Of a stretch of 23,560 bases of DNA, positions 13,158 to 21,030 are shown piece by piece. Every line of letters starts with the position of its first letter. Position 1 is the first letter of the stretch. Source of the DNA: a virus. The position numbers and the translations under genes are program-made. Location: the IMG/VR virus record IMGVR_UViG_3300020186_000093, positions 1 through 23,560 of that record; one strand, 5' to 3'. Below the pieces are notes generated by a model. The model made no database searches, was not told the DNA's origin, and worked only from the letters and a program-made list of their open reading frames with translations.

Positions 13158-13540
13158 CTACTCGTCACCCTCCGGCTCGGCGACCTCGTCGCCCTCGGCC
13201 TCACGCTTGGCGCGGGCTGCGGCGCGGCGCTTGTCGCGACAGCGGCGATGATCGCCTTGGTCGGCGACGTCGTGACCTTCTCGACGCTCGTCACCTCGTA
13301 CGGTTCCGTCTGCGCGTGGGTCAGCAGCTCGCCTTTGCGCGGCGCGTCCACAACTACCTCGCCAGCCTCGGCGCGAGCTGCGAGGTCGAGGCGCTCCTGT
13401 GGCAGCGTGTACGCGACCTTGTTCTGCTCCCACTCCTCGGCCTTCGCCTTCGCCGTCTCGGCGTCAGGCATGGCGTGAAACACATGGATGCGAAACTCGT
13501 CGCTGTTCGGGTCGTCCAGTCGAACCTTGTACTTAGGCAT
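13154..13540 (-). CDS. hypothetical protein with doubtful C-terminal frame
   Basis: A 128-residue protein starting MPKYKVRLDDPNSDEFRIHV, with a helical AETAKAKAEEWEQNK and a beta stretch EPYEVTSVEKVTT. It follows the capsid-region terminator. Up to about residue 95 the frame has typical GNN-rich codons. After AIIAA it becomes Pro/Ser/Arg-rich, while the alternative frame reads RDKRRAAARAKREAEGDEVA and then EPEGDE with better coding character, ending in TAG exactly before the next ATG. The annotated frame instead overlaps the next start (ATGA). A frameshift, real or from sequencing, is possible. Function unknown. Confidence 0.6.
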   Translation of the reverse strand: MPKYKVRLDDPNSDEFRIHVFHAMPDAETAKAKAEEWEQNKVAYTLPQERLDLAARAEAGEVVVDAPRKGELLTHAQTEPYEVTSVEKVTTSPTKAIIAAVATSAAPQPAPSVRPRATRSPSRRVTSR

Positions 13541-13574
13541 AGGTTGAGAGCCTATAACACCCGCCGGGACAGAA

Positions 13575-13600
13575 ACGGGCGCCGACTGCTCGACGCCCGT
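13575..13600 (-). terminator. hairpin terminator after the capsid-associated gene
   Basis: A 7-bp GC-rich stem (13575-13581 with 13594-13600) and a 12-base loop lie in the 89-base gap after the 13630-14046 gene. On the minus strand the stem is followed by TTCTGTC, a modest pyrimidine run. A terminator or attenuator behind the capsid genes is a common way to make the coat protein more abundant than later products. The remaining gap holds no gene. Confidence 0.5.
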
Positions 13601-13629
13601 CCCTCCGTTTCCGATCTCGGAAATGCGAC

Positions 13630-14046
13630 CTAAGCCGCGCCGCCGAGTCCGTCCACGTACGAGATGTCGATGGTCACGAGACCCTCGACAAAGTCGCCTG
13701 TCTCCGTGTACGCGCAGTACACATACTCGCCGCTGGCCACGTCGGGCTTGCCGATCGTGAACGCGCCGGGAGTGTTTGCAGCGAGGCGAGCGGAGCTTGC
13801 CGTCCCGCCTGCTGCGGCTGCGATGGTACCGGCAGCACCGGCCTTGATCGCGGTTCCTGCCGTACCGAAGTTCTGCAACTCAAAGTTGCCAGCGGAGCCA
13901 GCTCCTTGAGCATTAGAACTTGCGATGGTCGCCGAGCGAATCGAGATTCGCGACGGCGCCTTGAACAGGAGAATCTTCTTCCCCGTTGCGCCAGGGTCAC
14001 TGATGGTGGCGATGATGTGCTTCACGTTGTCGTTTCCGAAACCCAT
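13630..14046 (-). CDS. capsid-associated (decoration-like) protein
   Basis: A 138-residue protein from ATG 14046, preceded by GGGGAGGG that spans the capsid stop; an earlier in-frame start at 14124 lies inside the capsid gene and is rejected. MGFGNDNVKHIIATISDPGA opens a beta-rich N-terminal part. A low-complexity Ala/Gly/Thr middle (AIKAGAAGTIAAAAGGTASS) and a final YCAYTETGDFVEGLVTIDIS strand pair follow. Position immediately after the major capsid gene, in front of a terminator, suggests a decoration or head-fibre protein; no decoration family is firmly recognised. Confidence 0.65.
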   Translation of the reverse strand: MGFGNDNVKHIIATISDPGATGKKILLFKAPSRISIRSATIASSNAQGAGSAGNFELQNFGTAGTAIKAGAAGTIAAAAGGTASSARLAANTPGAFTIGKPDVASGEYVYCAYTETGDFVEGLVTIDISYVDGLGGAA

Positions 14047-14059
14047 TCTCGTCCCTCCC

Positions 14060-14923
14060 CTAGCTCGTCGGAGCTGTTGCGTCGAACTTGAGCGCCACGC
14101 CGAACGTCGGACGCCATACGCCATGGGCGTAGTGCGTCGTGAAGTTCAGTTCCCACGCGCGCTTACTCGCGTCCCGCTCCGGCTCCAACCGAGGCATGCG
14201 CCTCCAGTCGATTGCCAGCGCGGCGCGGTTGAACATGCCACCGAATGCGTCGTCAGACGCGTCGATGCCGATGTTCGCGCTCGTGAAGATATCTACGTCG
14301 CCGACAGTGCCGACGTAGAAGCGGCGGTTGACCTCGTCGAGCAGACCGGCTGCTGCATTGGTCTGCGAGCCAGCGACCGAAGCCGCCTTGGCGAGGTTGT
14401 GCCATTGGTACTCGTGGAGGACACACGCGTAGGGTCCAGGCACCTTCGACCCTGCGAGTTTCGTCCGAGCTGCGAAGAAGTGACCCCACGTCATGACCGT
14501 ACCGGCGGCACCGATGGTGCCTCCAGTGAAGTCGTCGAACACTCCGAGGAGGTTCGACTCGACGTTGTCAGCCAAAGCCTCGCCCAGCTCCTTACTCGCG
14601 TCGTCCCTCGCGCGCTGCGGGTCCGATGAGATACGGCGGTCGGTGACGATCGCTTGCGCGATCTTCTCGACCGGCGTCAGGTTTGCTAGTTGAGTCTTCG
14701 TGAGCTGCGCCGGGTTGGAGTAGTCGTCGTTCTCGCCGACCTCCTGCGCCGTCGCCTGCGGGTACTCCAGGTTCGCCCTGGACTCGTCGCCGCCCCGGTC
14801 GGTGAAGCTGGTCACTAGACCGGCCATCACATTCCGAGCGCGTGCGACAAATAGTGCGTCCTCATAGACCTGCGACACCCAATTTCCATTGAGTGCTGAG
14901 ACGTTCGTCACGCCTGTAGCCAT
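14060..14923 (-). CDS. major capsid protein
   Basis: A 287-residue protein right after the scaffold gene. It opens MATGVTNVSALNGNWVSQVY with FVARARNVMAGLVTSF, typical of HK97-fold coats lacking a fused delta domain (a separate scaffold is present). A spine-helix-like KELGEALADNVESNLLGV and VMTWGHFFAARTKLAG lie in the middle. The end has the A-domain/P-loop-like VDIFTSANIGID, then AALAIDWRRMPRLE and YAHGVWRPTFGVALKF, the last resembling the closing strands of many phage coats. AAGGAAT lies before ATG 14923. Supported by order (scaffold, coat, decoration). Confidence 0.85.
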   Translation of the reverse strand: MATGVTNVSALNGNWVSQVYEDALFVARARNVMAGLVTSFTDRGGDESRANLEYPQATAQEVGENDDYSNPAQLTKTQLANLTPVEKIAQAIVTDRRISSDPQRARDDASKELGEALADNVESNLLGVFDDFTGGTIGAAGTVMTWGHFFAARTKLAGSKVPGPYACVLHEYQWHNLAKAASVAGSQTNAAAGLLDEVNRRFYVGTVGDVDIFTSANIGIDASDDAFGGMFNRAALAIDWRRMPRLEPERDASKRAWELNFTTHYAHGVWRPTFGVALKFDATAPTS

Positions 14924-14949
14924 GAGTTATTCCTTCGGTTTGAGTGCTG

Positions 14950-15705
14950 CTAGCTCGCCGAGCCGCCCGGCATGACGACACCGCCGCCGTGCTGTTCGGC
15001 CTGCGCCGCGTCGGGGATCGCGTTGCCGCCGCCGAACAAACGCTGCATACGCTGTGAGTCGGTTTCCGCCGGTCCGTCCTTGGATCGACCGTTACCGCCG
15101 GGCATGGCCGCCGAGTTGCCGTCGTCGTCGCCACCGTCGCCGGAGCCGAGTAGATACGGACGCTTCTTGGCAATGTCCTTGAGGAGCTTCTCGACGTTCG
15201 TCGGTACATCGTCGTCGTCGTACTCCAACTGATCTGCGTCGATCAGGGAGCGAGCGACGTCAACGTCCCGATACTGGAGCGCCGTTGCATGAGTAGCGAC
15301 TTCGGCTCGGAGGTTTGCTGTGCGGGCTTTCACCGTTACAGCTTTCACCTTCTCATTCGCCGCGTCGCGCTCGTGCTCCGCGCGCTGCTTGTCATCCATG
15401 TCGGCTTTCGCCGCGTCGTCGATCTGCTTCTGTGCGCTGTTGCGTTGTCGGCGAAGCTGCGCGTTCTCCTTGCGGAGCTTACGAGCTTCTTCAACGGACA
15501 GGCCGTCGGTACTGCCACCGTCGTCAGTCGAGCTATCGCCCGCCGTCGAGGTTGCCGCGTCGTCGGTTCCGCCGTCGCTATTGGCAGCCGCCTGGGCTGC
15601 TGAGTCGTCGGTCGCGCCGTCCACCTGGGACGTGTCGCCGGTCGCCGCCTGGGCGCCGTCGTTCTGCTGCGCGTCGTCTGTGGCTGAGTCGTTCTGATCG
15701 GCCAT
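14950..15705 (-). CDS. scaffolding protein
   Basis: A 251-residue, highly polar protein. The first 75 residues are Asp/Ala/Thr/Gln-rich and disordered (TDDAQQNDGAQAATGDTSQV). A coiled coil follows (LSVEEARKLRKENAQLRRQR through DMDDKQRAEHERDAANEK). Then comes a short ordered part (YRDVDVARSLIDADQLEYDD) and a flexible C-terminus with an Ala-Met-Pro-Gly segment used twice (MPGGNG, MPGGSAS). This is the normal architecture of siphophage scaffolds, and the gene lies directly before the capsid gene. No Shine-Dalgarno is obvious before ATG 15705, and the preceding 88 bases are the leader shared with a divergent gene. Confidence 0.85.
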   Translation of the reverse strand: MADQNDSATDDAQQNDGAQAATGDTSQVDGATDDSAAQAAANSDGGTDDAATSTAGDSSTDDGGSTDGLSVEEARKLRKENAQLRRQRNSAQKQIDDAAKADMDDKQRAEHERDAANEKVKAVTVKARTANLRAEVATHATALQYRDVDVARSLIDADQLEYDDDDVPTNVEKLLKDIAKKRPYLLGSGDGGDDDGNSAAMPGGNGRSKDGPAETDSQRMQRLFGGGNAIPDAAQAEQHGGGVVMPGGSAS

Positions 15706-15793
15706 GTGGCGGAGCTTACCACCGAACGCCGGACGCCGACCTCGCCGCTAGTTATCCTGCGCCCGGTCAGCAGTCCAGACACAGGAGGCAACG

Positions 15794-16114
15794 ATGGAAG
15801 CAAGTCCAGCAGCACCGCCAGCGGAGGCGGCAGCTCGTCCGGCGATCATGAGGAGCAACGCCCGACGCCCGGCTCGGTACGAGGTCGTCGAGCTACACCC
15901 CTCGACGTGGGTGTGGCAGCTCGTGGCCGAGGACGGCGAGTTGGTCGCTCGCGCTTACGGCACATACGCGACGCGCGATCAGGCACTCGACGGACTCGCG
16001 AAGGCGCAGCTCGCGCACAACCTCGCGAGCGACCTAGCGTCGGAGATGCAGCGGTCGGCGAGGAGCAGCGGCGGAAACGGTAACGGCGACGAGCCGGAGG
16101 CAGCAGCGGCGTAA
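15794..16114 (+). CDS. DUF1508/YegP-like small protein on the opposite strand
   Basis: A 106-residue protein with an Ala/Pro-rich N-terminus. A core follows: RYEVVELHPSTWVWQLVAED, then GELVARAYGTYATRDQALDG and LAKAQLAHNLAS. The 'fel......W.Wrl.a.nGe.ia.s..gY.sk..al.gi' pattern is that of DUF1508 (YegP-like) beta-hairpin units, found singly or in pairs in bacteria and actinophages. AGGAGG sits six bases before ATG 15794, the strongest ribosome site in this part of the window. It runs against the late operon between the scaffold and a small head-module gene, and must have its own promoter; none is convincing in the 88 bases before it. Confidence 0.75.
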   Translation: MEASPAAPPAEAAARPAIMRSNARRPARYEVVELHPSTWVWQLVAEDGELVARAYGTYATRDQALDGLAKAQLAHNLASDLASEMQRSARSSGGNGNGDEPEAAAA

Positions 16115-16133
16115 GGTAGTACCGCCGGTCGGT

Positions 16134-16168
16134 CGAGCTGTGCGTTGAACCCTCCTTGGCGCAGCTCG
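16134..16168. terminator. hairpin between convergent genes
   Basis: CGAGCTG-T-GCG (16134-16144) can pair with CGCAGCTCG (16160-16168), with one bulged T and a 15-base loop, in the 68-base gap between the plus-strand gene and the convergent minus-strand gene. Neither side has a U-run. It may limit read-through in both directions, but support is weak. Confidence 0.28.
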
Positions 16169-16182
16169 GCCCGCTGGCGTCT

Positions 16183-16482
16183 TCAGCCTTTGATCGTGAA
16201 CGTCTCGCGCGTCTCCGCGAGAGCCGCGTCGGCCTTGCGCTTCTTCTTGTGGTCGCGCACGACCTTCCGCGACGCCATCTCTGCCGACTCGCGATCCGAC
16301 ATCGAGCTGATCGTCGAGCGGTCGCCCTGCGACGTCGCTAGTTCGATCGTCGTGTTCTCGTCGAGAACCGTCGGGTGCCCGTTGGCGTCGTAGAAGGTAG
16401 CGCGCCAGCCTCCGGCGTCGTCCACCTCGACCTCGTAGTGCGCCTCGCCGAGCGTCGGTGTGTGTTCCAGGTCGGAGGCCAT
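16183..16482 (-). CDS. hypothetical head-module protein
   Basis: A 99-residue protein: MASDLEHTPTLGEAHYEVEV, then DDAGGWRATFYDANGHPTVL and an acidic stretch, closing with a highly basic helix (SRKVVRDHKKKRKADAALAE). It lies between the MuF-like gene and the scaffold gene. The 'YEVEVDDAGGWRATFYDANG' stretch looks vaguely like a YegP-type hairpin, as in the neighbouring plus-strand gene, but the match is too short to claim homology. Function unknown. Confidence 0.65.
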   Translation of the reverse strand: MASDLEHTPTLGEAHYEVEVDDAGGWRATFYDANGHPTVLDENTTIELATSQGDRSTISSMSDRESAEMASRKVVRDHKKKRKADAALAETRETFTIKG

Positions 16483-16491
16483 GCCAGGATT

Positions 16492-17574
16492 CTAGCCGCC
16501 GCTTCGGTAGAACTTCTCGGCGTCCTTCCCGAGGACCGCTCGCAGCGACTTGGCCGATCTCGACTTGCCCCAAGTCGGTGAGGTCTTGACCTGCACAAAG
16601 TCTTTCAACTCCACCGCTCCAGCCTTGTACGCCGCCAGCTTGGCGGGTCCGAGGACGCGCGCCTGTTGCGCCTCGGACAGCTTGGCGAACTGATTGGCTC
16701 CCGACTCAACGGCGAGCTGCTCGTCGGCTCCAGCGCCAGCAAACCCGAGGGAAGCCCATGACGCCGTCTTAGGGACCATCGTGCAACGGCAGTTGGGATG
16801 CGTGTCGAGCATCTCGTCGCTGTCGAACTCCTCGCCGTGCATCGCGTAGCAGACCTCGCACGTTGTGTCGTCGAGCGCGCACACCCACGTCCAGCCTTGC
16901 ACCACCTCGGGATTCGCGGCCATGCTCGCCTGTGAAGCGAGCCGCAGCGCGCGCAGTGACTCGGTGCGCGCGATAGTCAGCGCGCGGTCGAGTGTCGAGC
17001 CGAGGTCGTCGGTGATCCGCCGAGCTGTGACGCGAGGGTTGCGCCCGAGCGCAACGTGATTGACCATCGTCCGGCGCACCCTGGAGGCGGCGTCGCCAGC
17101 GAGGCGGTCGATCAGCTTGCGAACAGGAGAGCCGGAGCCGGTCGTCGCGACCATCGCCTCGACGGCGCGCGTCGGCAGTGACGCCCAAACGTCGTCGATA
17201 GTCACGCCCGGCGGCGGGCGTCCGAGTGCTTTGCCGGCCAATCCTTGCGCGTCCGCTTTGCCGGTCTCGATCAGGTCGCGTTGCGCGCGCTGTATCGAGG
17301 CGGTCGCGATCGGTGCGAACCTGTTGATCTCGAGAACGACGGCGGCGTCGAGGCGCGCGAGGCGCTTCTCGCTGTAGAGCCAAGACAGCGGCACCTCCTT
17401 GCCCTGCTCACGGAGCGCCTCGATCTGTCCGGTGAGCTTCGCAACCTCGGCCTTGATCTGCTGATAGACGCCGGTGTATGCGCGGATCACCTCGCTCGAC
17501 GTCCGCGCGTCTCGACGCCGCAGCGCCGCACGTGTCCGCTCGACGGCGCGCTCTAGCTGGCTACGCTGTGCCAC
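16492..17574 (-). CDS. MuF-like minor head protein
   Basis: A 360-residue protein with a long helical N-terminal half (AVERTRAALRRRDARTSSEV and onward). The core is the phage Mu gpF-like domain: ITDDLGSTLDRALTIARTES with LRALRLA, then WTWVCALDDTTCEVCYAMHG and DTHPNCRCTMVPKT. The C-x2-C and the final HPNCRC are the family signature. A C-terminal LGPAKLAAYKAGAVELKDFV and TWGKSRSAKSLR block is also typical. MuF proteins are encoded after the portal and packaged in the head, probably aiding head assembly or DNA ejection. GTG 17574 overlaps the portal 3' end by 14 bases. Confidence 0.92.
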   Translation of the reverse strand: MAQRSQLERAVERTRAALRRRDARTSSEVIRAYTGVYQQIKAEVAKLTGQIEALREQGKEVPLSWLYSEKRLARLDAAVVLEINRFAPIATASIQRAQRDLIETGKADAQGLAGKALGRPPPGVTIDDVWASLPTRAVEAMVATTGSGSPVRKLIDRLAGDAASRVRRTMVNHVALGRNPRVTARRITDDLGSTLDRALTIARTESLRALRLASQASMAANPEVVQGWTWVCALDDTTCEVCYAMHGEEFDSDEMLDTHPNCRCTMVPKTASWASLGFAGAGADEQLAVESGANQFAKLSEAQQARVLGPAKLAAYKAGAVELKDFVQVKTSPTWGKSRSAKSLRAVLGKDAEKFYRSGG

Positions 17575-19030
17575 CGGAGGCGCCCGGCGGTATCACTTCG
17601 GGTTCCGGTTGGATCGCTGCGCCCGCGCCGTCCTCGGCTCCTGGTCCGGTCCCGGCGTCGAAGTTGCGCAGCGCCTCGGTACCGGCGGCGTCGCCTCCGC
17701 CCTCTTCCTTGATCTTCGACTGCTCGGCCTCGTAGTCGTACCCGAGCTTCTCGGCGATGGTCTGCTCGCTCACGATCCCAAGCTCCTTGTGGAGCGTCAG
17801 CGTTTCACTCTCGGCCTTCGGGTCGCTCGGCAGCAGCTCCGGCCATACCGTCGCCGCCGTGAGTCCGGCGTCGTCGTAGCCGAGCAGCTCCAGCATGCGA
17901 GCGTTGAGGTCGTCGAGCATCGGTCCGTATGTGGACTGCTTGGTCTCGGTCTTGTCGATCAGCGGTCCGTACAGGATCGAGAGCGCGAGGCCGGAGAGCT
18001 GACCGACGTTCTCGGTCCTGCCGGTCGCGATCTCGGGTACGCGCGTGATCTCGTGTAGCGCCTCCTTGAGCGTTCGGTACTGAGTGATCGAGGAGGCGAG
18101 GTCGGAGGTCATCTCAAGGTTGCCAATCTCCGCGCCGGTCGGCAACTTCAGGAGCCGGTTCACCGTCCGGTCTATGTCGGTCTTGCCGGACAGCCCCTTG
18201 CCCCAAGTTGTCGGGTGCGCGTGGTGTCGGATGATCCGCGTTATGTTCGACGCGAGGAACTCCAGCTTGGCGACGAGCCGCAGGACGTGGTCCTCCAGGT
18301 CGGCCAGCCCCCACCATTCGTTCGGCATCGGGAGGTTCTGAGCTGTGAAGATCGGCGCCCACGGATACCGCCACGTCGAGGTCGAGAGCGTCGTCCAGTT
18401 CGCCTGCTGGTCCTTACTGACCTCGTCGCGGATCGTCCAGCTCGGAGTCTTGCGCGCGTTGCCCGAGGTCGGCTCGATCTTCTGGCGCCGGGCAAACGCC
18501 TTGCCGTCCTTCGGGTCCACACCACTCCATTGGATCGTGTAGCGGTAGACGGCCTCGTAGTCCTCGGCGTCCCACTCGATCAGGAGGTTCGACGGGTCGA
18601 TCAGCGCGACACGAGGGTACGCGCCGTCGTCGGTGTCGTAGAACTCGGGCATGAGCTTGACCGCAGCGCAGCCCGTAACCCCGCCGTTGATCCCGAGCTT
18701 GAGCAGTGTCGAGTCGCGCCGGTTGAGACGCCACGCCTCGTCGAGGTCGGTCTGTGCATCATCGTCGGTCTCGTCGTTCTCGTCCGTGACCTGGAAGGTC
18801 GGCGCCGTTCCAAACAGGAAGTCCGCGCCTTTGTCCACGATGATCTGTGAGAAGTTGAGCGGTACGTTGTCGTCAAACGCACCGTCCTCGGTCGCGAGCG
18901 CCCTCGGCGCATCGCCGCCGTAGAACTGCCACGCCTTGCGGAACCGCCCCAGCCGCGCTCGCTCGTCCTGGAGCGCCTGCGCCTTGACTTGATCCGGCAC
19001 CGCCGAGGACGGTTGCATCTGATAGGTCAC
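17561..19030 (-). CDS. portal protein (SPP1 gp6-like)
   Basis: A 489-residue protein, normal for SPP1-type portals. The N-terminus has RFRKAWQFYGGDAPRAL and VPLNFSQIIVDKGADFLFGT, the signature 'N..r.ivd.....lfG.pp.f.v'. Then come a DEAWRLN...LLKLGINGGVTGCAAVKL block, YPRVALIDPSNLLIEWDAED, and the wing/stem region with LEDHVLRLVAKLEFLASNIT. LPTGAEIGNLEMTSD and ATGRTENVGQLSGLALSILY, a clip-proximal conserved stretch, lie further on. The C-terminus is Asp/Glu/Gly-rich. Twelve copies form the DNA channel at the head vertex. GTG 19030 follows the terminase stop after four bases. Confidence 0.93.
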   Translation of the reverse strand: MTYQMQPSSAVPDQVKAQALQDERARLGRFRKAWQFYGGDAPRALATEDGAFDDNVPLNFSQIIVDKGADFLFGTAPTFQVTDENDETDDDAQTDLDEAWRLNRRDSTLLKLGINGGVTGCAAVKLMPEFYDTDDGAYPRVALIDPSNLLIEWDAEDYEAVYRYTIQWSGVDPKDGKAFARRQKIEPTSGNARKTPSWTIRDEVSKDQQANWTTLSTSTWRYPWAPIFTAQNLPMPNEWWGLADLEDHVLRLVAKLEFLASNITRIIRHHAHPTTWGKGLSGKTDIDRTVNRLLKLPTGAEIGNLEMTSDLASSITQYRTLKEALHEITRVPEIATGRTENVGQLSGLALSILYGPLIDKTETKQSTYGPMLDDLNARMLELLGYDDAGLTAATVWPELLPSDPKAESETLTLHKELGIVSEQTIAEKLGYDYEAEQSKIKEEGGGDAAGTEALRNFDAGTGPGAEDGAGAAIQPEPEVIPPGASGGTA

Positions 19031-19034
19031 GCTG

Positions 19035-20438
19035 TTAGTCCCATAGCTCCGGTCCCAGCTCGATCTCGCCGCTACCGGCGACGGCCAGGAGCAGCACCGA
19101 GTCGGCGCGATCTGGTGATCGCCCGATACGTTTCTTGGTCTGTTCTTTCGGTTCCACCACTCGTCGCCCTTGTGAATCGAGCTTATAGCGTGGCGCCGTC
19201 AAGTCGGCGGCGAGCTGCTCGTCCGCGTCGAGATCGAAGCTCGGGAGCTGCTCGGCGAACGAGTGCCAGGACTCGCTCCTCGCGTTCGGATACTCCGTCT
19301 TCTCCATCGGCTCGCGGCTCGCACCAAAGGCGACCACCTCAAACCCCTGCTCGCGCAGCCGGTCGGTGACACCGCCGCCGACACCGTCGTCGTCCACGAT
19401 GATCTCGGGAAACCGCTTGGTCTGTCGCTCGACCTTCTTCGCCGTGTCGATGATCTGGCCGACCGTCTGCATGAGGTCGCGACCCTGGTACGCCTTGACG
19501 ATCCGTATGCGCTGGTCGAGCCTCGTGGAGATGACCGTCTCGTCCGAGCCAAACCGCGCCACGTCGCAGCCGACGCGCGTGAGCTTCGGACGCTTCGACG
19601 GTTCCAGCTCGCGCTTCTGCGCCAGCTCGACGGCCAGCAGTGAGCAGACCGTGTCCTCGGTCGTGCTCGGGAAGTTGCCGAGGATACGGGCGTCCCACAG
19701 CGGTCCGCCTTTCCAGTACTCGTGTTCCTCGACGTACGAGCGGTCGATGAGCTGCTCGGCCACGCGAGGCGGCACCTCTTCGCCTGTGAAGTTTGGTGTG
19801 TCGAACGCTGAGATCGTGTACGTCTCGTAGTCCGCGCGCCTCGTGGTGAATGCGTTGTAGAACTCACCGCCGGGTACGAGCGGGTTCCCGATCAGCAGCA
19901 GCCGCGCGCCCGGTGTGTTCATCGAGCCTTCCGCTGCTTCGTAGATCGGTGCCGGGACACCGGACGCCTCGTCGATGACGAACAGAATGTTTCGGGAGTG
20001 GTGGCCACCGAAGGACTCGACGTGCTCGGGTTTGGTCGAGAGTCCGGCGGCGAACCGCCCATCGCCCATATCGAGGCGTACGGTCGTGAGGTCGCCGCCG
20101 AGCGGGTACCGAGCGCGTCGGTGCTGGCGCGCTATCTCGACCCACAGTTGATCGCGTACCTGCGGCCACGTTGTCGCCGTCGTGATCACGCGCGAGTCCG
20201 GGAGGTGCAGGAACGCGAGCGCGATCGCTGCGGCGCTGTACGTCTTGCCGGGCCCGTTGCAAGCCTTGACCGCTGTGCGCTTGTTCTTCCAGACCGACCG
20301 CGCTATCTCACGTTGCATCGACCACAGGTGAACGCCGAGCGCGTGGTCCGAGAAGAACACCGGATCGGCGCGGCAGCGGCGCGCGAACTCGACGGCGCGC
20401 GACTCGGTCCGAGTCAGTCTCCGCCGACTCGCAGCCAC
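19035..20438 (-). CDS. terminase large subunit
   Basis: A 467-residue DNA-packaging motor. The ATPase part has a Walker A at about 59-66 (ACNGPGKT) and a Walker B with catalytic Glu at about 151-158 (ILFVIDEA). SLLxGNP-like ARLLLIGNPLVPGG at about 178-191 follows as coupling motif. The nuclease part starts with GCDVARFGSDET (Asp292), has IIVDDDGVGGGV at about 347-358, and a closing Asp in GRSPDRADSVLLL. GTG 20438 is used, overlapping the preceding gene by 25 bases; TAA closes the gene four bases before the portal start. It pumps DNA through the portal and cuts concatemers. Confidence 0.95.
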   Translation of the reverse strand: MAASRRRLTRTESRAVEFARRCRADPVFFSDHALGVHLWSMQREIARSVWKNKRTAVKACNGPGKTYSAAAIALAFLHLPDSRVITTATTWPQVRDQLWVEIARQHRRARYPLGGDLTTVRLDMGDGRFAAGLSTKPEHVESFGGHHSRNILFVIDEASGVPAPIYEAAEGSMNTPGARLLLIGNPLVPGGEFYNAFTTRRADYETYTISAFDTPNFTGEEVPPRVAEQLIDRSYVEEHEYWKGGPLWDARILGNFPSTTEDTVCSLLAVELAQKRELEPSKRPKLTRVGCDVARFGSDETVISTRLDQRIRIVKAYQGRDLMQTVGQIIDTAKKVERQTKRFPEIIVDDDGVGGGVTDRLREQGFEVVAFGASREPMEKTEYPNARSESWHSFAEQLPSFDLDADEQLAADLTAPRYKLDSQGRRVVEPKEQTKKRIGRSPDRADSVLLLAVAGSGEIELGPELWD

Positions 20439-20839
20439 ATGACCACCGCTTCCGCCGCGAGCTGGCGCAAGGCGATTCGCTGATCCTCGCGTCCGCCGTT
20501 CTCGATGGCGTCGCGCACGTTCAGAACACGAGTACCAAGCTCGCGCCTGTCTCCCCTCGGCTGACCGCGCTCTATCTCCGAGCGCAGCTCGTCGAGCGTC
20601 TCACCGAGGAGCCTCGCGCGCTCTCGGCGTCGCTCGGCAGGCGTGACGCTGTTCGCCGCTTTGCGCTCACGCACGGCGACGCGAGTCGCCTCGTTCCGGC
20701 GCCGCACACAAGCCGGACGCTTGCAGTACTTCTGTGCGAACGCCTCGGGTTGGAAGGACTTGTAACACGAGCCGCAGCTCCTCGACGCGAGCGAGGCGAC
20801 CTTATCCGTGTAGGTTCGGTGGTTCGGTGCTTCACTCAT
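20414..20839 (-). CDS. zinc-finger-like protein before the large terminase
   Basis: A 141-residue basic protein. The N-terminal 45 residues carry a likely zinc site, SCGSCYKSFQ and then QKYCKRPACVRRR (C-x2-C-x15-C-x4-C). A long helical Arg/Glu-rich middle (TPAERRRERARLLGETLDEL) and a C-terminal amphipathic helix (ALRQLAAEAVVMWLRVG) follow. ATG 20839 overlaps the previous stop (ATGA). Position next to terminase genes and the nucleic-acid-binding look suggest a packaging accessory role; this is inference. HNH endonucleases often occupy this place, but no HNH motif is present. Confidence 0.65.
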   Translation of the reverse strand: MSEAPNHRTYTDKVASLASRSCGSCYKSFQPEAFAQKYCKRPACVRRRNEATRVAVRERKAANSVTPAERRRERARLLGETLDELRSEIERGQPRGDRRELGTRVLNVRDAIENGGREDQRIALRQLAAEAVVMWLRVGGD

Positions 20840-21030
20840 CGTCTTCCAGCGAATTGCGACGGTGGTGTCGCTCGATCTCTGTGGTGCCAGTCGAGCATCT
20901 CGACCTCAAAGCCGAGTTCACGCTTCCGGCGGACCTCTGCGTCCCTGTTCTCGCGCGACTCGAAGGCGACATGAGTCACATAGCCTCCCTTCCTGGCGTA
21001 CCAAAGACGGAACGGCTTCGACCGCCTCAC
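20836..21030 (-). CDS. small hypothetical protein
   Basis: A 64-residue, basic protein (MRRSKPFRLWYARKGGYVTH, VAFESRENRDAEVRRKRELG, FEVEMLDWHHRDRA). GTG 21030 overlaps the preceding TGA (GTGA), and its own TGA overlaps the next ATG. It looks like a single compact alpha/beta unit. No family is recognised. Confidence 0.6.
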   Translation of the reverse strand: MRRSKPFRLWYARKGGYVTHVAFESRENRDAEVRRKRELGFEVEMLDWHHRDRATPPSQFAGRR

